The position numbers and the translations under genes were made by a program. A stretch of DNA of 64,000 nucleotides from Neoroseomonas lacus. Lineage in GTDB: Bacteria; Pseudomonadota; Alphaproteobacteria; Acetobacterales; Acetobacteraceae. The notes below the pieces were generated by a model. That model was given only the letters and a program-made list of their open reading frames with translations, searched no databases and was not told the origin of the DNA. Location: the NCBI RefSeq assembly GCF_014644535.1, contig NZ_BMKW01000005.1, forward strand, positions 62,001 through 126,000. The letters are read 5' to 3'. Position 1 is the first letter of the stretch, and each line of letters opens with the position of its first letter. Below are positions 53,204 through 62,652 of this stretch, piece by piece.

Positions 53204-53746
53204 ATAGCCCGACCCCCCATGCCCGCCGCCCAAACCCCGACCCGCGACGGCCCCCGCATCAATGACGAAATCCGAGTCCCCCAGGTTCGCCTGATCGACC
53301 AGCACGGCGAAATGCAGGGCGTGCTAAGCGCGCGCGACGCGCTGATCCGCGCCTATGATGTCGGCCTCGACCTGGTTGAGATCTCGCCGAACGCGGTGCC
53401 GCCTGTCTGCAAGATACTTGACTATGGCAAGTACAAGTATGAGCAGCAGAAAAAGGCGAACGAGGCGCGGAAGAAGCAGAAGGTCGTCGAGATCAAGGAA
53501 ATCAAGGTCCGTCCGAACATCGACGACCATGACTACGATGTGAAGATGCGCCAGATGAAGAGCTTCATCGCCGAGGGCGATAAGGTGAAGGTGACGCTTC
53601 GGTTCCGTGGCCGCGAAATGGCCCACCAGGATCTGGGCGCCAAGGTGCTGGAGCGCATTCGCAACGAACTGACCGAGACCACCAAGGTCGAGCAGTTCCC
53701 GCGGATGGAGAACCGGCAGATGATCATGGTGCTGTCGCCGAAGTGA
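53204..53746 (+). CDS. infC: Translation initiation factor IF-3 (AUA start)
   Basis: A 180-residue IF-3. N-domain: [20 protein letters not shown] and [19 protein letters not shown]. Linker helix rich in Lys. C-domain: [19 protein letters not shown] and [16 protein letters not shown]. The frame begins with ATA at 53204, preceded by AGGAGACG, which gives the family's usual N-terminus IARPPMPA. An ATG at 53219 is too close to the domain and lacks a ribosome site, and an upstream start at 53171 would add nonfamily residues. A non-AUG start (AUU in E. coli) makes IF-3 limit its own translation. Confidence 0.94.
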   Translation: MARPPMPAAQTPTRDGPRINDEIRVPQVRLIDQHGEMQGVLSARDALIRAYDVGLDLVEISPNAVPPVCKILDYGKYKYEQQKKANEARKKQKVVEIKEIKVRPNIDDHDYDVKMRQMKSFIAEGDKVKVTLRFRGREMAHQDLGAKVLERIRNELTETTKVEQFPRMENRQMIMVLSPK

Positions 53747-53754
53747 CGGATGCA

Positions 53755-53775
53755 GGGGAGGGTGTGGCCCTCCCC
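53755..53775 (+). terminator. Terminator after infC
   Basis: GGGGAGGG/CCCTCCCC stem with a TGTGG loop, then a T-rich run (ACTTTAAGATTTT). Nine bases after the infC stop. Confidence 0.75.
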
Positions 53776-53902
53776 GGCCACTTTAAGATTTTAGGACTTT
53801 ATACGTTTATCGGGCGGCATCGAGGCTGCTCGATAGCGCCTATGCGCGCGACGGAGATGATATTCCTATAGAGGCTATCCGTGTGCGGATCAAGCTGCGC
53901 AT

Positions 53903-54342
53903 GTGGGTTTCATGTGGACGGCACGGCATGCGCCTTTGCGTCCTGCCGGCGTGTCTCTCGTTCTTTCAGCCCGGCTGGAGTGGGATGCCCCGGAACCCCG
54001 ATGGCGGCGGTTTTCCGAGCCGTGTGGCCATCTTGACCGGGCGGAGGCGGCGGCGATGGAGGGTGACTTTCGCGCGGCGGCCCATTTCTTCAGCCTTGCC
54101 GAGGGCGCGATAGGGGATGCCTGCGCGACGGCTGAGGCGGTGAACCTGATGCCGGGCGACGGCATGACGCGATTGCGGGAGATTGCCCGGCGCCTGGCCG
54201 ATGGCGGGCCGAACCGATCCGTGGCTGGGCCATCGAGTACCGCTGCGCTGAGGATGGCGCGGAGATTTCGGTCTGGCTGACACTCGGGCGGGCTGGGCCG
54301 GAGACGGGAGCCTTGCTTTGGGTCGGTGGCGCTGGTGGGTAG
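53903..54342 (+). pseudogene. Frameshifted hypothetical gene
   Basis: An ATG-started frame at 53903 reads as coding to about 54205 (DRAEAAAMEGDFRAAAHFFS, EGAIGDACATAEAVNLMPGD). It then becomes shadow-like and stops at 54280. The coding signal continues in another frame, starting near 54205, as AEPIRGWAIEYRCAEDGAEI and LTLGRAGPETGALLWVGG, to a TAG at 54340-54342. The two parts together would give about 145 residues. A one-base indel (or sequencing error) near 54200-54215 is the simplest explanation. No family recognised. Confidence 0.5.
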
Positions 54343-54799
54343 GCGGTCCTGGCCGCGACGATCAATGCGCTGTCCGGCGCGTTGCGTTCGCTGGTTGTTG
54401 ATGCCGCGATGACTGGACGTTGCCCTCACTGCCCAGGCGACCGTGGATCGTTTGCCGGCCCCGACCGAATGATCCTCGCAAATGTGACGCTTCTGGCGAT
54501 GGTCGCCGCATGCGCAGGCTATGCTCCGTTCAATGGCGGCAGCGATTGGGCAAGACCAAGTTCTCGCGCCCCGGGGGGCGGCAACCCCTGGCGGGGTGGT
54601 CTGGAGGGGAAGCGCCCCTCCGGTTTCGCGCTTGACCGTTGGGTGCGGCCGGACGTAAACGCCCCCATTCCACGGTTCGCCCTGAACCGCCATGTCGGCC
54701 CCCAGATGGGGTTGGCACCGCCGCTCCGCGAAGACTCGCGCAGCGGCGCAAACTCGTTTGGGGCAACCGCAACGCGTTGAAGGACTGAACGACCGCCCA
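54343..54799. other. Intergenic, GC-rich hairpins, no gene supported
   Basis: A 457-bp gap before ffh. It contains a GGAGGGG/CCCCTCC hairpin at 54603-54621 and a GGGGGGCGGCAACCCC stretch. Frames are proline/arginine-rich and lack ribosome sites. Confidence 0.4.
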
Positions 54800-56185
54800 A
54801 TGTTCGAGGCATTGTCCAGCAAGCTGAACGGGGTCTTCGACCGGCTGCGCCGCCGTGGCGCGCTCTCGGATGCCGACGTCGCCGAGGCGCTGCGCGAAGT
54901 GCGCGTCGCGTTGCTGGAGGCCGACGTCGCGCTGCCGGTGGTGCGCGACCTGGTCAACAAGGTGCGCGAAGGCGCGGTGGGGCAGGAGGTCATCCGCTCT
55001 GTCTCCCCCGCCCAGCAGGTCATCAAGATCGTCAACGACGCGCTGGTCGAGGCGCTCGGCGGCGGCGAGGGAGATGACGGCAAGCGCGGCATCGACCTGA
55101 ACGCGCCCTCCCCGGTGCCGATCCTGATGGTCGGCCTCCAGGGCTCGGGCAAGACCACCACCTCGGGCAAGATCGCGCTGCGGCTCCGGACGCGCGACAA
55201 GAAGAAGGTGCTGCTCGCCTCGCTCGACGTGCATCGCCCAGCCGCGCAACTGCAATTGGCCACGCTGGCGCAGCAGGCCGAGGTCACCTCGCTGCCGATC
55301 ATCGCCGGCCAGACGCCGATGCAGATCGCCATGCGGGCGATGGATGTCGGCCGGCGCGAACTGTACGACGTCGTCATCCTCGACACCGCCGGCCGCCTCG
55401 CGATCGACGAGGCGCTGATGGAGGAGGTGGCGCAGGTCAAGCTCGCCACCAACCCGCACGAGACGCTGCTGGTCGTGGACGCCATGACCGGCCAGGACGC
55501 AGTGAATACCGCCAAGGCGTTCCAGGACAAGGTCGGCGTGACCGGCATCGTCATGACGCGCATCGACGGCGATGCGCGCGGCGGTGCGGCCCTGTCCATG
55601 CGCGCGGTCACCGGCGCGCCGATCAAGCTGCTCGGCGCGGGCGAGAAGCTCGACGCGCTGGAGGACTTCCACCCCGACCGCATCGCCTCGCGCATCCTCG
55701 GCATGGGCGACATCGTCTCGCTTGTCGAGAAGGCGGCGGCGACCATCGACCAGGCCGAGGCTGAGAAGCTCGCGGCCCGGATGCAGAAGGGCCAGTTCTC
55801 GTTGGAGGACTACGCCTCACAGCTCAAGCAGATCGGCAAGATGGGCAGCCTGCAGGGCATCCTCGGCATGCTGCCGGGGGTGGGCAAGATCAAGCAGCAG
55901 CTTGAAGGCGCCAATCTCGACACCGCCATCCTGGCGCGCCAGGCGGCGATCATCTCCTCGATGACGCTGCGCGAACGGCGCACGCCCGACATCCTGAAGG
56001 CGTCGCGCAAGAAGCGCATCGCTGCCGGTTCCGGCACCTCCGTGCAGGAGGTGAACAAGCTGCTCAAGCAGTTCGACGACATGTCCGCGATGATGAAGCG
56101 GATGAACAAGCTCGGCCAGAAAGGGTTGATGCGGGGCGGTCTCGCCGCGCTTCTCCCTGGTGCCGGTAACAAACGACCCTTCTAG
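54800..56185 (+). CDS. ffh: Signal recognition particle protein Ffh
   Basis: A 461-residue SRP54 GTPase. N domain (residues 1-90), G domain with P-loop GLQGSGKTTTSGK, DTAGRLAIDE and TRIDGDARGG, then the Met-rich M domain (about 300-450) with MGSLQGILGMLPGVGKI and MSAMMKRMNKLG that bind 4.5S RNA and signal sequences. Delivers nascent membrane proteins to FtsY. ATG at 54800 has no strong ribosome site. It starts the operon ffh-rpsP-rimM-trmD-rplS, with 24 bp to rpsP. Confidence 0.97.
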   Translation: MFEALSSKLNGVFDRLRRRGALSDADVAEALREVRVALLEADVALPVVRDLVNKVREGAVGQEVIRSVSPAQQVIKIVNDALVEALGGGEGDDGKRGIDLNAPSPVPILMVGLQGSGKTTTSGKIALRLRTRDKKKVLLASLDVHRPAAQLQLATLAQQAEVTSLPIIAGQTPMQIAMRAMDVGRRELYDVVILDTAGRLAIDEALMEEVAQVKLATNPHETLLVVDAMTGQDAVNTAKAFQDKVGVTGIVMTRIDGDARGGAALSMRAVTGAPIKLLGAGEKLDALEDFHPDRIASRILGMGDIVSLVEKAAATIDQAEAEKLAARMQKGQFSLEDYASQLKQIGKMGSLQGILGMLPGVGKIKQQLEGANLDTAILARQAAIISSMTLRERRTPDILKASRKKRIAAGSGTSVQEVNKLLKQFDDMSAMMKRMNKLGQKGLMRGGLAALLPGAGNKRPF

Positions 56186-56209
56186 AGAACGAAGACGAAA
56201 GGAAGCCTC

Positions 56210-56548
56210 ATGGGCCTCAAGATCCGCCTTTCCCGCGCCGGCGCGAAGAAGCGTCCCTACTACCACATCGTGGTGGCCGACAGCCGCAGCCCGCGGGACG
56301 GCCGCTTCATCGAGCAGGTCGGTTCCTACAACCCGATGCTGCCGGCCGAGCATGCCGATCGCATCCGGCTGAAGGATGAGCGCATCACCCATTGGATCAG
56401 CCAGGGTGCCGTCGCGACCGATCGCGTCGCGAAGTTCCTCGGCAAGGCCGGCCTGGCGCCGATGCCGGTGTTCGCCGAGCAGCCGAAGCAGTCCGCGCCG
56501 AAGAAGAAGGCGCAGGAGCGCGCCGCCGCCGCTGCCGCGGCCGGCTGA
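56210..56548 (+). CDS. rpsP: 30S ribosomal protein S16
   Basis: A 112-residue S16: [20 protein letters not shown] and [20 protein letters not shown] form the conserved core; the C-terminal Lys/Ala-rich extension ([14 protein letters not shown]) is common in Alphaproteobacteria. RBS GAAAGGAAGCC precedes ATG 56210. Embedded in the classical rpsP-rimM-trmD-rplS order. Confidence 0.97.
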   Translation: MGLKIRLSRAGAKKRPYYHIVVADSRSPRDGRFIEQVGSYNPMLPAEHADRIRLKDERITHWISQGAVATDRVAKFLGKAGLAPMPVFAEQPKQSAPKKKAQERAAAAAAAG

Positions 56549-56573
56549 GCAGCGCCAGGCGAGGTGACGTGAC

Positions 56574-57095
56574 GTGTCGGTGAAGCGTGTGATGGTGGGC
56601 GAGATCGGCAGGCCGCATGGCGTGCGCGGCCTCGTGCGCCTGCGCGCCTTCACCGAGGACCCCGCTGCCATCGCCGTCTATTCGCCACTGACCGACGAGA
56701 CCGGGGCGAAGCGCTTCGTGGTCACGCTCAAGGGGGGCGACATCGCCGCCATCGAGGGCGTGGCCGACCGCGACGCGGCGCAGCGCCTGACCGGCACGCG
56801 GCTGTATGTGGAGCGCGACCGTCTGCCGCCGCCCGAGGATGACGAGTTCTACCTGACCGACCTGATCGGCCTAGCGGCCGTCACGGAAGGCGGGGAGACG
56901 CTCGGCACCATCCGCGCGGTGGAGGACCACGGCGCCGGTGCTTTCATCATCGTCGCGGGTGTGGGGCGGGAGCACCTCCTGCCGTTCACCCACGCCGTCG
57001 TGCCGGTGGTGGATGTCGCGGGTGGCCGGGTCACGGTGGTGCTGCCGGACGAGATCATCGTCCAGCCGCAGCCCGGCGACGAGGACGCGGCATGA
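56574..57095 (+). CDS. rimM: Ribosome maturation factor RimM
   Basis: A 173-residue RimM with the N-terminal [15 protein letters not shown] motif and the C-terminal PRC-like barrel ([31 protein letters not shown]). It binds S19 and assists 16S 3'-domain maturation. GTG at 56574 with GAGGTGAC 7 nt upstream. Stop overlaps the trmD ATG by 4 nt (ATGA). Confidence 0.95.
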   Translation: MSVKRVMVGEIGRPHGVRGLVRLRAFTEDPAAIAVYSPLTDETGAKRFVVTLKGGDIAAIEGVADRDAAQRLTGTRLYVERDRLPPPEDDEFYLTDLIGLAAVTEGGETLGTIRAVEDHGAGAFIIVAGVGREHLLPFTHAVVPVVDVAGGRVTVVLPDEIIVQPQPGDEDAA

Positions 57096-57871
57096 CCGCG
57101 CCGGATAACAACACGGCGTCCGTGCGGGGTGGCCGGTGGCATGCGTCCATCCTGACGCTGTTCCCGGAGATGTTCCCCGGTCCGCTCGGTCTGTCGCTGG
57201 CCGGTCGCGCGCTGCGGGACGGCAAGTGGTCGCTCGACGCCCACGACATCCGCGGCTTCGCCACGGATCGGCACCGCACGGTCGATGATACGCCGGCCGG
57301 CGGCGGGGCAGGGATGGTCATGCGGCCGGATGTGCTGGACACGGCCATCGCCGGGGTCATGCCCGAGGGCGATGCGCGTCCGCTCATCTATCTGACGCCA
57401 CGCGGGCGGCTGCTGGACCAGGCGACGGTCCGGGGCCTCGCCGAAGGGCCGGGCTGCGTCCTGCTGTGCGGCCGCTATGAAGGGATCGACCAGCGGGTGA
57501 TTGATGCTCGCAGCATGGTCGAGGTCTCGATCGGCGACTACGTCCTCAGCGGCGGGGAAACGGCGGCGCTGGTGCTGCTCGATGCCTGCGTGCGGTTGCT
57601 GCCCGGCGTGATGGGGGCGGCCGACAGCGCGGCGGAGGAAAGCCACGGCGCCGAGGGCCTGCTGGAATACCCGCATTACACTCGCCCGGCCGAATGGCAG
57701 GGGCGGGCCATCCCGGATGTCCTGCTTTCCGGCCACCACGCCGAGATCGCGCGCTGGCGTCGGGCCGAGAGCGAGAAGATCACCAAGGAACGCCGGCCTG
57801 ACCTGTGGGCCCGGCATGACGCGAAACACGGCGGCGCGGGGGCCATTGCCCGCCATCCCGCTGCCGCCTAA
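57092..57871 (+). CDS. trmD: tRNA (guanine-N1-)-methyltransferase TrmD
   Basis: A 259-residue SPOUT methyltransferase that methylates G37 of tRNA. Deep-knot AdoMet motifs [13 protein letters not shown] and [19 protein letters not shown] are intact, as is LEYPHYTRP. An additional short N-terminal tail before [13 protein letters not shown] and Ala/His-rich C-terminus are minor. Coupled to rimM and 24 bp before rplS. Confidence 0.97.
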   Translation: MTAPDNNTASVRGGRWHASILTLFPEMFPGPLGLSLAGRALRDGKWSLDAHDIRGFATDRHRTVDDTPAGGGAGMVMRPDVLDTAIAGVMPEGDARPLIYLTPRGRLLDQATVRGLAEGPGCVLLCGRYEGIDQRVIDARSMVEVSIGDYVLSGGETAALVLLDACVRLLPGVMGAADSAAEESHGAEGLLEYPHYTRPAEWQGRAIPDVLLSGHHAEIARWRRAESEKITKERRPDLWARHDAKHGGAGAIARHPAAA

Positions 57872-57895
57872 ACGAACGAAGGAAAGGATACTGTC

Positions 57896-58303
57896 ATGAA
57901 CCTGCTGCAGCAGTTCGAGGCCGAGCAGCTCACGCGCCTCACCGCCGTGCGCACCACCCCGGACTTTGCGCCGGGCGACACGGTGCGCGTCATGGTGAAG
58001 GTCGTCGAAGGCGAGCGCACCCGCACCCAGGCCTATGAGGGCGTGGTGATCGCGCGTTCCAACAAGGGCGTGCAGAGCAACTTCACGGTGCGCAAGCTCT
58101 CTTACGGCGAGGGTGTGGAGCGCGTGTTCCCGCTCTATTCGCCGAATGTGGCCGAGATCCAGGTCGTCCGCCGCGGCAAGGTGCGTCGCGCGAAGCTGTA
58201 CTACCTGCGTGGCCGCACCGGTAAGTCGGCGCGCATCGTCGAGAAGCTGCCGATGAAGGCCGCGGCGCCGAAGGCCGCCGCCGCGCCGACCACCGAAGGC
58301 TGA
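57896..58303 (+). CDS. rplS: 50S ribosomal protein L19
   Basis: A 135-residue L19: [40 protein letters not shown] and [20 protein letters not shown] are family signatures. The Ala-rich C-terminal tail ([11 protein letters not shown]) extends beyond the core, as in many Alphaproteobacteria. RBS AAAGGATA precedes ATG 57896. Last gene of the ribosomal block before a strong hairpin. Confidence 0.97.
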   Translation: MNLLQQFEAEQLTRLTAVRTTPDFAPGDTVRVMVKVVEGERTRTQAYEGVVIARSNKGVQSNFTVRKLSYGEGVERVFPLYSPNVAEIQVVRRGKVRRAKLYYLRGRTGKSARIVEKLPMKAAAPKAAAAPTTEG

Positions 58304-58309
58304 ATACCG

Positions 58310-58341
58310 GCAGGGGCGCCGCGATCGGCGCGGCGCCCTGC
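58310..58341 (+). terminator. Hairpin after rplS
   Basis: Long stem GCAGGGGCGCCGCG/CGCGGCGCCCTGC with a 5-nt loop and one bulged G. No T-tract; lies six bases past rplS and 25 nt before leuC. Confidence 0.55.
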
Positions 58342-58365
58342 ATGACCATGGGTTGGGGGAAAACG

Positions 58366-59796
58366 ATGTCAGCGCAGAAGCCGCGCACGCTGTTCGACAA
58401 GATCTGGGACGCCCACGTCGTCGAGACGCTCCCCGACGGCACGGCCATGCTCTACATCGACCTTCACCTTACCCATGAAGTGACCACACCGCAGGCCTTC
58501 GACGGGCTGCGCGCCGCCGGTCGCAAGATCCGCCGCCCCGATGCGACGCTGGGCGTGATCGACCACAACATCGCGACCGACAGCTCGCGCTACACTGGAA
58601 TCGTCGATCCCGAGAGCCGGCTGCAGGTCGAGACGCTGGAGAAGAACGCGGCCGAATTCGGCATGCCGCTGATCCCGCTGCTCGATGAGCGGCAAGGCAT
58701 CGTGCATGTGATCGGGCCGGAGCTCGGCCGTTCACTGCCGGGCATGACCATCGTCTGCGGCGACAGCCACACCTCGACGCATGGCGCGATGGGCGCGCTG
58801 GCCTTCGGCATCGGCACCTCGGAGGTCGAGCATGTGCTCGCCACCCAGACGCTGCTGCAGAAACCGGCGAAGAACATGAAGGTGGAGGTGGCGGGCAACC
58901 TCGCCGTCGGCTGTTCGGGCAAGGACATCACCCTCGCCATCATCGGCAGGATCGGCACCGCCGGCGGCACCGGCCATGTGATCGAGTATTGCGGCGACAC
59001 CATCCGCAGCCTCGACATGGCCGGGAGGATGACGGTCTCCAACATGGCGATCGAGGGCGGCGCGCGGGCCGGGCTGATCGCGCCCGACCAGACCACCTTC
59101 GACTACATCGCCCGCACGCCGGACGGCCCGAAAGGGGCGGCACTGGAGCGGGCGCTCGCCTGGTGGAAGACGCTGCCGAGCGATGCCGGCGCGTATTTCG
59201 ACACGGTGGTGAAGCTGAACGCGCATGAGATCGCGCCGCAGGTCACCTGGGGCACCAACCCCGAGGCCGTGTTGCCGATCACCGGCGTGGTGCCCAACCC
59301 GGCCGATGTCGAGGACGAAGCCAAGCGCGCGCAGATGCAGCGCATGGTCGACTACATGGGCCTCACGCCCGGCCAGCGGCTGCAGGACCTCAAGGTCGAT
59401 GTCGTGTTCATCGGCTCATGCACCAATTCCCGCATCGAGGACATCCGCGCTGCCGCCGCCATCGCCAAGGGCCGCAGGGTCGCCGACGGCGTGCGGGCCA
59501 TGGTCGTCCCCGGCTCGGGCCTGGTGAAGAAGGCCGCGGAGGCCGAGGGCCTCGACCGCATCCTGCTGGAAGCAGGCTTCGAGTGGCGCGAGGCCGGCTG
59601 TTCCATGTGCCTGGGCATGAACCCGGACAAGCTGACGCCGGGCCAGCGCTCGGCCAGCACGTCCAATCGCAATTTCGAGGGCCGCCAGGGCCCCGGCGGG
59701 CGCACCCATCTGCTCTCTCCGGCCATGGCGGCGGCGGCGGCGGTGTCGGGTCACCTCGCCGATGTGCGCGACTACCAGCCGAAGGAGACCGTGTGA
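58366..59796 (+). CDS. leuC: 3-isopropylmalate dehydratase large subunit
   Basis: A 476-residue aconitase-family subunit. Early [33 protein letters not shown], and the 4Fe-4S ligands in GSCTNSR and [12 protein letters not shown] are intact. ATG at 58366 follows GGGGGAAAACG; an ATG at 58342 is in frame but within the hairpin and unsupported. Works with LeuD to isomerise 2-isopropylmalate in leucine synthesis. Its stop overlaps leuD (TGATG). Confidence 0.97.
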   Translation: MSAQKPRTLFDKIWDAHVVETLPDGTAMLYIDLHLTHEVTTPQAFDGLRAAGRKIRRPDATLGVIDHNIATDSSRYTGIVDPESRLQVETLEKNAAEFGMPLIPLLDERQGIVHVIGPELGRSLPGMTIVCGDSHTSTHGAMGALAFGIGTSEVEHVLATQTLLQKPAKNMKVEVAGNLAVGCSGKDITLAIIGRIGTAGGTGHVIEYCGDTIRSLDMAGRMTVSNMAIEGGARAGLIAPDQTTFDYIARTPDGPKGAALERALAWWKTLPSDAGAYFDTVVKLNAHEIAPQVTWGTNPEAVLPITGVVPNPADVEDEAKRAQMQRMVDYMGLTPGQRLQDLKVDVVFIGSCTNSRIEDIRAAAAIAKGRRVADGVRAMVVPGSGLVKKAAEAEGLDRILLEAGFEWREAGCSMCLGMNPDKLTPGQRSASTSNRNFEGRQGPGGRTHLLSPAMAAAAAVSGHLADVRDYQPKETV

Positions 59797-60407
59797 TGCA
59801 GGCCTTCACGACGCTGACCGGCATCGCCGCGCCTCTTCCCAAGGCGAATGTCGACACCGACCAGATCATCCCGGCGCGCTTTCTGAAGTCGATCAGCCGC
59901 TCGGGCTTCGGGAAGAACCTGTTCGCCAATTTCCGCTTCAAGGAAGATGGCAGCGAGAACCCCGATTTCGTGCTGAACCAGGAGCCGTATCGCCACGCCG
60001 AGGTTCTCATCGCCTTCGAGAATTTCGGCTGCGGGTCCTCGCGTGAGCATGCGCCCTGGGCATTGCTCGACTTCGGTATCCGCTGCGTCATCGCGCCGGA
60101 CTTCGCCGACATCTTCCACAACAACTGCTTCAAGAACGGCGTGCTGCCCGTCCGGCTTCCGAAGGAAGTCTGCGCGCAGTTGATGGAGGATGCGAAGCTC
60201 GGCGCCAATGCCCGCATCACCGTCGATCTCGAGCGCGAAGTGGTGGTGCGCCCGAATGGCGAGGAGATCCCGTTCAAGATCGACCCGCTGCGCCGCCACC
60301 TGATGCTGAACGGCCTGGACGACATCGGCCAGACCATGCAGCACGCGACCGCCATCGATACCTTCGAGGCGAAGCAGAAAGCTGCCCAGCCCTGGCTCTA
60401 CGCCTGA
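59796..60407 (+). CDS. leuD: 3-isopropylmalate dehydratase small subunit
   Basis: A 203-residue LeuD swivel-domain subunit: [37 protein letters not shown] and [11 protein letters not shown] are signature segments. Forms the heterodimeric isomerase with LeuC. ATG at 59796 overlaps the leuC stop. A 66-bp gap with a stem-loop separates it from leuB. Confidence 0.96.
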   Translation: MQAFTTLTGIAAPLPKANVDTDQIIPARFLKSISRSGFGKNLFANFRFKEDGSENPDFVLNQEPYRHAEVLIAFENFGCGSSREHAPWALLDFGIRCVIAPDFADIFHNNCFKNGVLPVRLPKEVCAQLMEDAKLGANARITVDLEREVVVRPNGEEIPFKIDPLRRHLMLNGLDDIGQTMQHATAIDTFEAKQKAAQPWLYA

Positions 60408-60437
60408 CCTGACATTGACCCGGGCGGCGTCCACCCG

Positions 60438-60467
60438 GGACGTCTCCCGACCGACCAGGAGACGTCC
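60438..60467 (+). promoter_or_regulatory. Stem-loop covering the leuB ribosome-binding site
   Basis: Perfect 10-bp inverted repeat GGACGTCTCC/GGAGACGTCC, loop 10 nt. The downstream arm contains GGAGAC, the leuB Shine-Dalgarno, 10 nt before the ATG at 60474. Folding would hide the ribosome site, suggesting translational control. Confidence 0.6.
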
Positions 60468-60473
60468 AAGCAC

Positions 60474-61589
60474 ATGCCGTCCAACAAGAAGCTTCTCATC
60501 CTCCCCGGCGACGGAATCGGTCCCGAGGTGATGCGCGAAGTCCGTCGCGTCATCGACTGGATGGACCGCCGCCGCGCGGTCACTTTCGATATCGAGGAAC
60601 GCCTGGTCGGCGGCTCGGCCATCGATGCCGAGGGCACGCCCTGCTCTGACGAGACGGTGGAACGTGCCAAGGCGGTGGATGCCGTGCTGTTCGGCTCGGT
60701 CGGCGGCCCGAAATGGGATGGCCTGGCCTTCGAGAAGCGTCCTGAGCTCGGCGTGCTGCGCCTGCGCAAAGATCTTGGCCTGTTCGCCAACCTGCGCCCG
60801 GCGGTGGTGCTCGACCCATTGGTGGATGCGTCTTCACTGAAGCCCGAGGTCGTGCGCGGCGTCGACATCATGGTGGTCCGCGAATCGACGGGCGGGATCT
60901 ATTTCGGCGAGCCGCGCGGCATCGAGACGCTGCCCGACGGCAAGCGCCGCGGCTTCGACACCGATGTCTACCATGAGGACGAGATCGCCCGCGTCGCCCG
61001 CGTCGCCTTCGACCTGGCGCGCCAGCGCCGCCGCAAGGTGACCTCGGTCGAGAAGGCCAATGTCATGCAGTCCGGCCGCTTGTGGCGGGCCGTGGTCGGC
61101 GAGATCCACAAGGCCGAATACGCCGATGTCGAGCTCGAGAACATGTATGCCGACAACTGCGCCATGCAGCTCTGCTCGCGCCCCAAGCAATTCGACGTGA
61201 TCCTCGGCTCGAACCTCTTCGGCGACGTGCTGTCGGACCTCGCCGCGGCGCTGACCGGCTCGCTCGGCATGCTGCCCTCGGCGACGCTCGGCGCGGTGGA
61301 CCCGGTCACCGGCAAGCGCCATGCGCTGTACGAGCCGATTCACGGTTCGGCCCCTGACATCGCCGGCAAGGGAATCGCGAATCCGCTCGCGCAGATCCTG
61401 TCCTTCGCGATGCTGCTGCGCTGGTCCTTCGGCATGGACGAGGACGCCGCGCTGGTGGAGTCCGCAGTGGGCAAGGTGCTCTCCGGCGGCCTGCGTACGG
61501 CGGATATCATGCAGTCCGGCATGGCCCGCGTCGGCACCTCGGTGATGGGTGAGGCGGTGGTGCGCGAGCTCGATAAACTCGCCGCGTGA
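60474..61589 (+). CDS. leuB: 3-isopropylmalate dehydrogenase
   Basis: A 371-residue NAD-dependent decarboxylating dehydrogenase. [27 protein letters not shown], and the metal/substrate block [24 protein letters not shown] are diagnostic; [17 protein letters not shown] follows. Cytosolic homodimer; third step of leucine synthesis, producing 2-oxoisocaproate. Preceded by a stem-loop covering its ribosome site. Confidence 0.97.
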   Translation: MPSNKKLLILPGDGIGPEVMREVRRVIDWMDRRRAVTFDIEERLVGGSAIDAEGTPCSDETVERAKAVDAVLFGSVGGPKWDGLAFEKRPELGVLRLRKDLGLFANLRPAVVLDPLVDASSLKPEVVRGVDIMVVRESTGGIYFGEPRGIETLPDGKRRGFDTDVYHEDEIARVARVAFDLARQRRRKVTSVEKANVMQSGRLWRAVVGEIHKAEYADVELENMYADNCAMQLCSRPKQFDVILGSNLFGDVLSDLAAALTGSLGMLPSATLGAVDPVTGKRHALYEPIHGSAPDIAGKGIANPLAQILSFAMLLRWSFGMDEDAALVESAVGKVLSGGLRTADIMQSGMARVGTSVMGEAVVRELDKLAA

Positions 61590-61663
61590 ATCTTTGGCGG
61601 CGGAGGGGTTGCGCCCCACCGCCGCCTCCGCTATTTCCCCGGCCTCGCCGCAGTGGCGGCAGG

Positions 61664-61740
61664 GCGCCCGTAGCTCAGCTGGATAGAGCACCAGACTACG
61701 AATCTGGGGGTCAGGAGTTCGAATCTCTTCGGGCGCGCCA
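61664..61740 (+). tRNA. tRNA-Arg (anticodon ACG)
   Basis: A 77-nt cloverleaf: acceptor GCGCCCG/CGGGCGC, D-stem GCTC/GAGC, anticodon stem CCAGA/TCTGG with loop CTACGAA (anticodon ACG), T-arm AGGAG-TTCGAAT-CTCTT, discriminator G and encoded CCA. ACG is normally edited to ICG and reads CGU/CGC/CGA. Acceptor and stems are fully paired apart from an allowed T-arm mismatch. Confidence 0.97.
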
Positions 61741-61902
61741 CTTCACCTTTTTCAAACAAATTCCAAAGATAAAACGCCGGCCAGTCAGGCCGGAACAGCC
61801 GCTTCAGCGGCAGTATCGGCGGCCAAGCCATCCAGGCGGCTGCATCATCGGCGCCACAATTACAAGGCTGCAATTCTCAGCTTGGCTGCCTAGATACAAT
61901 CG

Positions 61903-62652
61903 ATGCATTCCCCTGGCGTTCCCGAGATCGAGGCCGATTGGGCGCTCTTCCTCGATCTTGATGGCACCCTGATCGACATCGCAGCGACCCCCGATGGGGT
62001 AGTGGTCCAACAGGGCCTGCCCGATCTGCTCAGCGAGCTATCCCGCGACCTCGGTGGCGCGATCGCTATCGTCACCGGCCGCGCACGGGAGACGGCGGAC
62101 CGCCTGCTGGCCCCCTGGCGCCCGCCTGGCGGATTCGGCCACGGCGCGGAACTGCGCGATGCCAGTGGCCGCCTCCTGGACGAGCATGCCCTGCCGACCG
62201 TGCCGGACGCCTGGGCAACGCGCCTTGCCGCGCAGGTGAGCGCCTGGCCGGGCGTGATCCTCGAACGCAAGCCGCATGGCGTGGCGCTGCACTATCGCGG
62301 CGCCCCCGAACGCTGTGCCGATACGCAGGCAGCGTTGGCCGGATTGCTGGCGGACCAGGCCACGGCATTCGACCTGCTGCCCGCCCACATGGCCTTCGAA
62401 CTCCGTCCCCATGGCGCCAACAAGGCGCGGGCGGTCGATGTGCTGATGCAGGCCCCGCCCTTCATGGGGCGCCGGCCCGTTTTCGTCGGCGACGACGTCA
62501 CCGATGAGGACGGTATGCGCGCCGCCCGCGCCCTGGGCGGCTTCGGCCTGCATGTCGGGCGAGACTTCCTCGGCGGGCCGGCCGAGGTGCGTGATTGGAT
62601 CGCGCGCGGCCGCGCACGGCTACGGCAGGAGGTGATGCATGCCCGGACTTGA
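61903..62652 (+). CDS. otsB: Trehalose-phosphatase OtsB
   Basis: A 249-residue HAD phosphatase: DLDGTLIDIAATPDGV (motif I, residues 18-33), VTGRARETADRLL, KPHGVALHYRGAP and FVGDDVTDEDGMRAAR (motif IV). Hydrolyses trehalose-6-phosphate to trehalose, an osmoprotectant. ATG at 61903 is chosen without a strong ribosome site. Overlaps the GH15 gene by 14 nt, and in related genomes otsA follows; this suggests an otsB-GH15-otsA cluster continuing past the window. Confidence 0.93.
   Translation: MHSPGVPEIEADWALFLDLDGTLIDIAATPDGVVVQQGLPDLLSELSRDLGGAIAIVTGRARETADRLLAPWRPPGGFGHGAELRDASGRLLDEHALPTVPDAWATRLAAQVSAWPGVILERKPHGVALHYRGAPERCADTQAALAGLLADQATAFDLLPAHMAFELRPHGANKARAVDVLMQAPPFMGRRPVFVGDDVTDEDGMRAARALGGFGLHVGRDFLGGPAEVRDWIARGRARLRQEVMHART

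Noticed and set aside
51130..53262. 710-codon minus-strand frame opposite thrS
   Set aside because: Shadow of threonyl-tRNA synthetase.
61664..61902. tRNA-Arg as a possible integration site
   Set aside because: No integrase, direct repeat of the tRNA 3' end or foreign gene follows; otsB with normal composition comes next.
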